A DNA stretch of 64,000 bases from Thiorhodococcus mannitoliphagus (GTDB taxonomy: Bacteria > Pseudomonadota > Gammaproteobacteria > Chromatiales > Chromatiaceae): contig NZ_JAAIJR010000004.1 of the NCBI RefSeq assembly GCF_010915725.1, positions 28,645 through 92,644 on the forward strand. The letters are read 5' to 3'. Shown one piece after another: positions 1 to 6,347 of this stretch. The notes under the pieces are model-generated. The model had not been told where the DNA came from, did not search any database, and saw nothing but the letters and a program-made list of their open reading frames with translations. A program made the position numbers and the translations under genes. Numbering within the stretch: the stretch's first letter is position 1; each line of letters starts with the position of its first letter.

Positions 1-664
1 TCCATACCAGCCCTTGTCGGCGCCAGTGATCCTGAATCTGCTGCGTGAAGTCCGGGTGGACCAGTTTGACGCGCTGTCTGAGCCATCGAGTATCCTGCAT
101 CCGGATCACGAGCCCTTCCAGCGGCCCATCGCGATAGCGGCTTCGCTGGCTGTCCAGTAGGCTCCTCAAGTCGGGAAGCGCGAACTGGCCCCGCCCGATC
201 GCAGGGATTACGCAGAGCCCCTGGCGTTGCGCCCAAGCGTCGCGACGCTCCGTCGACCAGAATCGTCGTTCCCTTCGATCGTAGACATCGAACACCAGCC
301 ACCAGTCGGGCAGTGCCTCGTAATCCAGCGAGTGCTTCGCGGCGCACCACTCGCCGAAGGCGATCAGATGCGAATCCAGGGCGTCGAACAGCACATCCTC
401 ATGGGCCGCCAGCCAGGCACCGAGACGCGCGAACTGCCCGCCAAAGGGCGGCAGCAGATACTGGCCTCGGTTCTGCGCGCGGATGCCCCCCTCGGGATCG
501 ATCGAGAATCCCAGATTGGCGCCGTCGATCTTTTCCTCGATCACGACCTCCGACTGGAGCAAGGCATCCGCCTCAGCCGGTGATAGGACTTTGTCATCGC
601 GCGGCTCGCCTTGACCGAGCCAGATGAGGTGTGGTGTGTGCGGAAAACGAAAGAAGTCGGTCAT
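1..664 (-). CDS. RNA ligase family protein (partial, 3' end outside window)
   Basis: My translation of the minus strand gives 221 residues running off the window edge. Nucleotidyltransferase ligase motifs appear in order: motif I EEKIDGANLGFS (residue ~44, the lysine being the AMP acceptor), then QNRGQY, then FGEWCAAKHSLDY (~105), then EGLVIR and RVKLV (~185-200). These fit the Rnl2-like/PF09414 RNA ligases, which join 5'-phosphate and 3'-OH RNA ends through ligase-AMP and RNA-adenylate intermediates. The ATG overlaps the stop of the PIN gene (ATGA), so the two are translationally coupled. A role in resealing RNA cut by the adjacent PIN nuclease is inference. The family assignment is firm; whether the substrate is RNA or nicked hybrid cannot be told. 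Confidence 0.85.
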   Translation of the reverse strand, partial: MTDFFRFPHTPHLIWLGQGEPRDDKVLSPAEADALLQSEVVIEEKIDGANLGFSIDPEGGIRAQNRGQYLLPPFGGQFARLGAWLAAHEDVLFDALDSHLIAFGEWCAAKHSLDYEALPDWWLVFDVYDRRERRFWSTERRDAWAQRQGLCVIPAIGRGQFALPDLRSLLDSQRSRYRDGPLEGLVIRMQDTRWLRQRVKLVHPDFTQQIQDHWRRQGLVW

Positions 665-1200
665 GAGGGTGGTGGCAGGTCGGGCACGGCCTGGCTCGGA
701 AACTTCGCGGCATAGAACCGAGAGACATCCGTTGGACAGAGAAATTCGACCTTGACACCCTGAGCATGCAGTTGATGCCACCAATTCAGCCACTTGCAGT
801 CCGCGCCTTGCCAGACGATCGGTTTGTCCGGGTGCGCATTGGCCACCGCAGCGAACTTGCGGTCGGGTGCATCGAACTGCGGTTGCAGCCCCGGGTCCGG
901 GAACTCGGAGAACTCATGCGGGGCCGTCTCGGTGATAGCAACAAGATGGACGCGCTTGCCATTCGCCGCATTTTGCAGCAGCCATTTCAGGAAGACGTCT
1001 CCGACCCCTTTGGGCTGATTGGGCTTGGTCTTGTGCTGGTATTCCTTGAGGATGCGAAAAGCATCGTCGATCACCACGACACCCGACTGTTGGCGAGCCT
1101 GAAGGCGCATGATGCATTCGGCACGGCACTGCGGCGACACGTCCTGATGGCTGCCGTTTGCGATCAGCAGTACGTTGGTGTCGATGACGACTGGGCTCAC
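661..1200 (-). CDS. PIN-domain nuclease, middle gene of ATPase-PIN-RNA ligase operon
   Basis: A 179-residue protein beginning with a GTG codon. The N-terminus VVIDTNVLL is the classic PIN first strand with catalytic Asp7. Further acidic candidates are Glu53 (ILKEYQ), Asp113 (PDRKFAAVA) and Asp134 (GADCKW), which together fit a complete four-acid PIN metal site. PIN domains are usually Mg/Mn-dependent RNases. The gene overlaps the upstream ATPase gene (GTGA) and the downstream RNA ligase gene (ATGA), so the three are almost certainly one transcript. At about 180 residues it is longer than a typical VapC (about 130), and no VapB-like antitoxin is adjacent. The ATPase may be its regulator. The RNA target is unknown. 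Confidence 0.75.
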   Translation of the reverse strand: MSPVVIDTNVLLIANGSHQDVSPQCRAECIMRLQARQQSGVVVIDDAFRILKEYQHKTKPNQPKGVGDVFLKWLLQNAANGKRVHLVAITETAPHEFSEFPDPGLQPQFDAPDRKFAAVANAHPDKPIVWQGADCKWLNWWHQLHAQGVKVEFLCPTDVSRFYAAKFPSQAVPDLPPPS

Positions 1201-2591
1201 GAGTCGTCCCCGCCGGCTGTCGCCTGCCGCTGCAATGCGGCAAGCGTGCGGGCGGCGATGTCACCCATCTCGTCGCCGAAGAAATTCGGTGGCCAATTCT
1301 CAATCTCGCCGAAGATATTCAAACGCAGCGCCTCGATGTCCGCCGCCGCTCCTCGACGGTTGACGAAATAGATCGCCACCTCGTCGGCGCTGATCGCCTG
1401 TTCGGCGACACGCCGCTGTAAACGCGTCAGCAGATGCTCGGAGTGCGTTTCGATGATCAATTGCATATTACGGGGCGAGCTAGCCTCATAAGACTTGATC
1501 GCGCTGATGAATACATCCGCCAGATTGGACTGGGCCATTGGATGCAGATGGATCTCCGGCTGCTCCATCCAGACGGTCGATCCCGCTGGCGCGTAAAAGG
1601 CTTGTACCAGCGCCGGCAAGACCTGCGAGACACCAAAGCCGACATCTGTCAGCCGAACCTCGCACGCGTCGCGGTGTGTCTTCACCAGCACCTCATATTC
1701 CTTGCGGCCCTCGGCAACTTGGCGCACGGCAAAGCTGTGGATGATGCCAAGATCGGTCAGCCAGCGCGCAATGAACTCATCGAAACGTTTGGTCAGCTGT
1801 CGGTATCCGCGGTTGAGTCTTCGATCCTGCGCAGTGGCGGCGAGGATGGCGGGTATCGCGTATTCCCCCTGAGCGCCGACGTCCGGAACCGTATCTCCCG
1901 ACCATTGATAGACACGACGGGCCGGACGACGCAGCGGACCGAGGAAGTACAGCTGCTCCAGAACCTGCTCAGTCCGCAACGCAAAATCCGCGAGAAAGTC
2001 CGCGTTCTGATAGCGCAGCAGAGTGCGATCGGCGAAGCGATAGAACTTTTCCGGTGGCTCGACCGACCAGGCACGGCCTTGGGCGCGAACCAGCTTCAAT
2101 GGCGAGCAATCGAGTATCGTCTGCGATGGCGATGTGCCGCGCGAGTGCTCGACCTCGAGCACCTGCGCTTTGCCATCGAAGAGTCTGTAGGTGAAGGCGG
2201 CGGTTTGCGGCTGCTCGGCCTTGTCGGTACGCAAGGTGCTCGATAGCCACAACTCGTCCCCGCGATAGGACTGGCTAGCATCGAGGGCATTTTTGACGGT
2301 CAGTGCCGAGGGCAGACGCCAGCGAAGAGAGAGCTCGAGTGATTGCGTCAAGTCGTGGGCGTACAAACAGTCGGCGAAGGTCCCCAAGTCGATCAGCGAG
2401 TTCTCATCGCCGAGGTGCAGGGCGCGCTTGCGATCGGCAAGTTGAACGGTTTGCTTGAGCGCAAGTAGCAGGTGGCCGAGGCTGGACTTGCCCGAGCTGT
2501 TGGCACCAAAGATCACCGTCAAGGGCGCAAGCCGAATCGGGCCGGTGTCCCGCCATGCCTTGAAGTTCTTGATGTGCAGTTCGGTCAACAT
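1197..2591 (-). CDS. AAA family ATPase, DUF3696/OLD-like
   Basis: About 464 residues from the ATG chosen here (MLTELHIKNFKAW, the usual first strand of this family). An in-frame ATG 60 nt upstream is possible but adds an unrelated-looking tail. Walker A is FGANSSGKSSL (~residue 28). A Walker B/signature region VWMEQPEIHLHP (~330) has EQPE in place of the common DEPE, and a switch histidine lies in IIETHSEHLL. The C-terminus has IENWPPNFFGDE, typical of DUF3696. Such ABC/SMC-type ATPases act as sensors or motors for a partner nuclease in OLD/Gabija-like defence. No TOPRIM domain is fused, so the downstream PIN gene is the likely effector (inference). The stop overlaps the PIN start. Confidence 0.85.
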   Translation of the reverse strand: MLTELHIKNFKAWRDTGPIRLAPLTVIFGANSSGKSSLGHLLLALKQTVQLADRKRALHLGDENSLIDLGTFADCLYAHDLTQSLELSLRWRLPSALTVKNALDASQSYRGDELWLSSTLRTDKAEQPQTAAFTYRLFDGKAQVLEVEHSRGTSPSQTILDCSPLKLVRAQGRAWSVEPPEKFYRFADRTLLRYQNADFLADFALRTEQVLEQLYFLGPLRRPARRVYQWSGDTVPDVGAQGEYAIPAILAATAQDRRLNRGYRQLTKRFDEFIARWLTDLGIIHSFAVRQVAEGRKEYEVLVKTHRDACEVRLTDVGFGVSQVLPALVQAFYAPAGSTVWMEQPEIHLHPMAQSNLADVFISAIKSYEASSPRNMQLIIETHSEHLLTRLQRRVAEQAISADEVAIYFVNRRGAAADIEALRLNIFGEIENWPPNFFGDEMGDIAARTLAALQRQATAGGDDS

Positions 2592-2725
2592 GTCGATCGT
2601 CTGCTTGCGAGCCGGCCGCGTGCCTCCGGCAATAGCCGCCGGCTCTGGCATGGTGCGCCACCGACAGATAATGAGAAGTAACTCATGAAATTGTTTTTAT
2701 TCGTCTTTTCTTTGCTGAGCGAAGT

Positions 2726-2749
2726 CATTATCCACATCGGAAGATAATG
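2726..2749. promoter_or_regulatory. inverted repeat (CATTATC-N10-GATAATG) upstream of ATPase operon
   Basis: A perfect 7-bp inverted repeat with a 10-bp spacer lies in a locally AT-rich patch (about 2660-2750) upstream of the ATPase gene, in an otherwise GC-rich island. The size and spacing suit a dimeric repressor operator or a promoter-associated site. No clear -35/-10 pair could be fixed. The function is inferred only from position and symmetry. Confidence 0.3.
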
Positions 2750-2904
2750 GATCGTCCCACTCTGGCGCTGGAGCGCCTGCGCGAGGCTTGGCCGGTGTTT
2801 GTCGATCACAGCCTCCGCCTTGGGACCGGACATCTCATTCATGCAATCCTACTCCGTTGCTCTGGTGTGAGCCTTGAACTCAGTTGCGTCGATCTCACGG
2901 ACGG

Positions 2905-5586
2905 CTACTCGCCCCAGCCCCGGGTCAGAAAGCGCTTCCGCTCCTCGGCGCTCAAGACCTCAGCGCACCCCTCCCAATCGACCTTCTCGACACCCTGATA
3001 GCGCAGCTGAAACGGGTGCTTTCTTGGCACGGCGTCGATGGTCTTAAGGGCGGCGTTGATTTGCCCGAGCGCCACATCGACCCAGACATCCTCCAAGATG
3101 TCTGGGATCTGTCCGAACAGCGTGGCGATGTTCTCCAGACGCGAGGACAGCAGCTCATGGACGCGATCCTCGACCGATCCCGCATAGCGCAGGTTGTAGA
3201 GATCAACGGTGTCGCGCAGTTGCCCGATCCGTTGAATGCGGCCCTTGCGCTGCTCCAGCCGTGAAGGATTCCAGGGCAGATCCAGGTTGATCAGTGTCCC
3301 GAGACGCTGCAGATTGAGTCCCTCCGAGGCCGCATCGGTACCGATCAGGATCCGAATCTCGCCCCGGCGCACGCGCTCCTTGAGCAGGTCGCGCGCAGCG
3401 GCGGTGAAGATCCCGTTGTGCATGACACCGGAGCGTCGGGCGCCGGCGTAGATGCCGATCTCCTCCTCGGGAATGTCGGCCGTCAGCTGGCTCGCCAACC
3501 AGAAGACGGAGTCGAAATATTGGCTGAAGATGATGCATCCCAGCTCCATCCAACCCTGGTCGAGCAGCTGTGAGCGCACGATCTGGTATTTGGGGTCGCG
3601 CTCCTGGTTCGCCTCCAACGCCTTGAGAAAGCGCTGCAAGAGGGCTCGCTCGGCGGGCGTCAGGGTGCGCAGCTGGGCCAGCGAGCCGTCGTCTTCTTCG
3701 TCCTCGTCGAGCGTGGTCCATTCGGCGAGCAACTTTTCCACCGTCCGCCGGCCCGCTTCCATGGTGCTGCCGACACGGCGAAGCAACAGGGTGCGAAAGA
3801 AGCCAGATCGGGCGCGCTCGGCAAGCAGGCTGCAAAACGCCTCCGCCAGATGATAGGCGTCTTCCAGAAAGGGCGGCAAAACGATGGCGTCTTCGTCCCG
3901 GTCGCCATGCAGACGGACCTGAACTGGCTTTAGAAAAGGCTCTCCGGTCTCGGGATCGAGCGTCGTCTCGAGATACTCGCGAGTGCGCAGCACGATGCGC
4001 CGAATGAAGGGGTTGGCCTGCTCGACGAAGCGCGGGAAGAGCCGCCGGACACGGGCACGATCGGGCGCGCTCAGTCGCTCGAAGCTACCGCCCGGGGCGC
4101 TCACCTCCTGGTCGGTCAGGCGCAGGACGCGCCGTAGCGATTGGTAGTCCGGCCCTTCCGCGGCAGGTGGCAGCGGATTGCGCATCCAGGCCCATTGGGT
4201 GACCACATCGTCGGGGGGCACGGCTTCGCCGAGCAACAGCTCCAGTGCCTGACGCGGCTTGCGCCAGAGGCTGCCGACGCCTCCAAGCACCGCTTCCGAG
4301 CCCCGAGCCAGCGCATCCAGAAGGTCCCACGCCTCGACCGGGTGGATCTGCACGGGGGTTGCGGTCGCCAGGAGCAGACTCTTGGTGCGCGGGGAGATCT
4401 CCCAGAGAAAGCGCAGCAGATTGTTCGGCTCGGCTGCCTCGTACTCCTTGCCGGCCGCCAGATTGCGTCGCCGGGCACGATGGGCCTCGTCGAGGATAAC
4501 GCACTCATAGCGCCCGTTGACGAGCCAGTCGCGGATCTCGGAGCCGGCGATGATGAGTCCGGTGGAGACGATGCCGACTCGTCGCGGGCACTTGCGAACG
4601 GACTCGGGTCCGGCGCTCGGATGCTCGATCCCATTCTCGTCGATCCAGTTGCGGCCGTCCCACACCGCCGAGGGCATGTCGAGCAGGGTGCTGAGCTCGC
4701 CCTGCCACTGCCAGATCAGCGGTTTGGGCGCAAGGATCAGCACTGGCCGGTCCCCCGACAGGGCCATGAGCTGCGCGGCCATGGCGAGCTGAATCGTCTT
4801 GCCCAGGCCGACCTGATCCGCCAGGACGAGGCGCGCGCCGTGCGGACCGAGGTGGGCCTCGAAGGCCAGCTTGACGAAGTGCTTCTGGTGCTCCCAGAGC
4901 CCGACCTCCTTGCGATAGACCGGGGATTCGATGACCGGCGCCGCCGGGTCGGGATGGTCGCGCCAGTCACTCAGGTTCGGGATAACCGAGCGCTTCGCGA
5001 GCCGCCCGATGTCCTGCACCACGGCTTCGGCCAAGGCCACCGCGAAGGGCGAATGCCACAGGGCGTCGAACTCCTCCTGAACCCAGCACACGGCGTCCTC
5101 GGAGTCGTCCTCCCACAGCAGCTCGTAATTCAAGCGCCAGGCGGTCATGGACTCGTTGACGCTGCCGAGAAAGGCCGTTTGCCGACCGTCGGCCAGGGTG
5201 ATGACCCCGGCCTTGCCATGAATGAGCCCGAAGTGGGCGTCCGGAACCACGCGGACCTGGAGCTTCCCGGCGACGAGGAACTCGTACAAGCGTTGAAAGC
5301 GGGGACGGGCCGACTCGGAAAGTCGCTCGGGCTCGGTGTCGCACCATTCGCGGCGCATGGCCGCTTGGGCGGCCTTCCTCGCCGTGGCAACATCTTGGGG
5401 ATCGAGCCCGGAGTTGCACACGAGACGCACGGGGCCGGCGAGTGCCTCGAAGGCTTCGCCCGCGACCTCTAGGATCGAGGAGGAGAAGAATCCGGCGATC
5501 CGGTCATAACTTTGGGCGCCCTGCAAGCGCTCCCGGAGGAAGCTGTGGTCCAGACGCTGCCGACGCGATGAGAAGCGGGTGATCAT
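2905..5586 (-). CDS. PLD-like / SNF2 helicase anti-phage protein
   Basis: About 893 residues from the ATG (MITRFSSRR); an in-frame TTG at 5625 would add 13. The N-terminal third is a single phospholipase D-like domain, with HGKAG (~residue 123) followed by FLGSVNES. A SNF2/helicase core follows: motif I ADQVGLGKT (~256), motif II LDEAHRARRRN, motif III ATATP, and C-terminal motifs GTDAASEGLNLQ and RKGRIQRIGQ. Proteins of this architecture are known beside DUF1156 methyltransferases and DUF499/DUF3780 genes in anti-phage loci. Here a DUF1156 gene lies upstream on the same strand, but DUF499 and DUF3780 are absent. The ORF is intact, so the helicase may still be made although the system looks incomplete. 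Confidence 0.9.
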   Translation of the reverse strand: MITRFSSRRQRLDHSFLRERLQGAQSYDRIAGFFSSSILEVAGEAFEALAGPVRLVCNSGLDPQDVATARKAAQAAMRREWCDTEPERLSESARPRFQRLYEFLVAGKLQVRVVPDAHFGLIHGKAGVITLADGRQTAFLGSVNESMTAWRLNYELLWEDDSEDAVCWVQEEFDALWHSPFAVALAEAVVQDIGRLAKRSVIPNLSDWRDHPDPAAPVIESPVYRKEVGLWEHQKHFVKLAFEAHLGPHGARLVLADQVGLGKTIQLAMAAQLMALSGDRPVLILAPKPLIWQWQGELSTLLDMPSAVWDGRNWIDENGIEHPSAGPESVRKCPRRVGIVSTGLIIAGSEIRDWLVNGRYECVILDEAHRARRRNLAAGKEYEAAEPNNLLRFLWEISPRTKSLLLATATPVQIHPVEAWDLLDALARGSEAVLGGVGSLWRKPRQALELLLGEAVPPDDVVTQWAWMRNPLPPAAEGPDYQSLRRVLRLTDQEVSAPGGSFERLSAPDRARVRRLFPRFVEQANPFIRRIVLRTREYLETTLDPETGEPFLKPVQVRLHGDRDEDAIVLPPFLEDAYHLAEAFCSLLAERARSGFFRTLLLRRVGSTMEAGRRTVEKLLAEWTTLDEDEEDDGSLAQLRTLTPAERALLQRFLKALEANQERDPKYQIVRSQLLDQGWMELGCIIFSQYFDSVFWLASQLTADIPEEEIGIYAGARRSGVMHNGIFTAAARDLLKERVRRGEIRILIGTDAASEGLNLQRLGTLINLDLPWNPSRLEQRKGRIQRIGQLRDTVDLYNLRYAGSVEDRVHELLSSRLENIATLFGQIPDILEDVWVDVALGQINAALKTIDAVPRKHPFQLRYQGVEKVDWEGCAEVLSAEERKRFLTRGWGE

Positions 5587-5692
5587 CCTTGCAAACGCAA
5601 TTAGAACGCTCGGCAACGGCTCCAAGCGCGCAAGGCATCGTTGCCAAGGGATCGAATCTCATCTGGCTGCGAGCAGTGGAAAGCGATGCTGG

Positions 5693-6043
5693 TCATGGCC
5701 GCTTGACTCGGATCTTGGTGTCAGTGAGGACGACGAAGCAGCCATCCCAGTCGTCGATTTCGGGGGCAACGGCCTCGATCGCCGCCGCCAACGCACGGGC
5801 GCCTGGCTCGCGTAAGCGGACCAATAACAATCCGGCATGGGTGCCAGGGGCGAAGCGGCGAGTGTCTGAGAAATCCAGATCTTGGGTGATCAAGAAGCGC
5901 CTTTCCGCGCACGCGGCTCGCCAGATCTGGTCGTCCGGTTGCCCGGTCAATTGCTCGTCCGGGACCGTGTCGGCTTGGTGCGCGTGGCGCGCCAAGATGC
6001 CGACCAATCGCGCCGGCAGGTTCTCGTCGAGCTTGATCCTCAT
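5693..6043 (-). CDS. DUF5615 PIN-like toxin-type protein
   Basis: 116 residues. It starts MRIKLDENLPARLV, the hallmark of DUF5615 (Mut7-C/PIN-like fold), with a further acidic segment ITQDLDFSD (~72-80). These proteins are usually the nuclease-like half of a pair with a DUF433 antitoxin-like protein, and that partner is directly upstream with an ATGA overlap. The pair sits inside the defence gene run between the DUF1156 methyltransferase and the PLD-SNF2 helicase. Toxicity has been shown for few family members, so the toxin call rests on fold and context. Confidence 0.8.
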   Translation of the reverse strand: MRIKLDENLPARLVGILARHAHQADTVPDEQLTGQPDDQIWRAACAERRFLITQDLDFSDTRRFAPGTHAGLLLVRLREPGARALAAAIEAVAPEIDDWDGCFVVLTDTKIRVKRP

Positions 6044-6285
6044 GCGACCGCCGGCAGCCCCGCGACAGGCAGATCCTCTTCCGCGGAGAGTGCGGCAAAG
6101 GCGATGACGGCACGGATTGCATCACGGCTGAGCGATGGAAAATCCTGCAACAGTTCCTCGGCATCCATGCCTTCCGCCAGACTGGCCAAGACCGTCCGCA
6201 CCGTGACGCGCGTCCCGGTCACGACTGGCTCGCCGCCGCAAATGGCGGGGTCGCGCGTGATATAGGGCTTGAAGTTCATGGGCAT
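6040..6285 (-). CDS. DUF433 antitoxin-like protein
   Basis: 81 residues from the ATG at MPMNFKPYITRDP. A ribosome-binding site (GGAGAAGAGA) lies just upstream and rejects the longer in-frame ORF. The sequence ICGGEPVVTGTRVTVRTVLASL is the conserved DUF433 core, a winged/HTH-like fold, and LSRDAIRAVIAFAA follows. DUF433 proteins are the presumed antitoxin and autoregulator of DUF5615 pairs. The stop overlaps the start of the DUF5615 gene, indicating coupled translation with the antitoxin first. Confidence 0.85.
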   Translation of the reverse strand: MPMNFKPYITRDPAICGGEPVVTGTRVTVRTVLASLAEGMDAEELLQDFPSLSRDAIRAVIAFAALSAEEDLPVAGLPAVA

Positions 6286-6313
6286 GATCTCTTCTCCGTT
6301 CCGTTCGAACCAG

Positions 6314-6343
6314 GTAGGTTGGGTAAAGCGCAGCGTGCCCAAC
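6314..6343 (+). repeat. REP-like palindrome, copy 1
   Basis: A 30-bp imperfect palindrome with arms GTAGGTTGGG and GCCCAAC around a purine-rich centre (taaagcgcagcgt). It differs by one base from the reverse complement of the copy at 8606-8635. The two copies lie in opposite orientation around the DUF1156 gene. Repeats of this type are spread by RAYT transposases, and a RAYT remnant is fused to the other copy. Confidence 0.75.
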
Positions 6344-6347
6344 AACC

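Noticed and set aside
227..627. Two plus-strand frames near the left edge
   Set aside because: They overlap the minus-strand RNA ligase, whose catalytic motifs are clear.
2585..2842. An 85-codon minus-strand frame upstream of the ATPase gene
   Set aside because: No ribosome-binding site or family resemblance; runs into the ATPase gene in another frame through an AT-rich control region.
4141..5472. A 443-codon frame opposite the PLD-SNF2 helicase
   Set aside because: Antisense shadow; the minus-strand protein has all helicase motifs.
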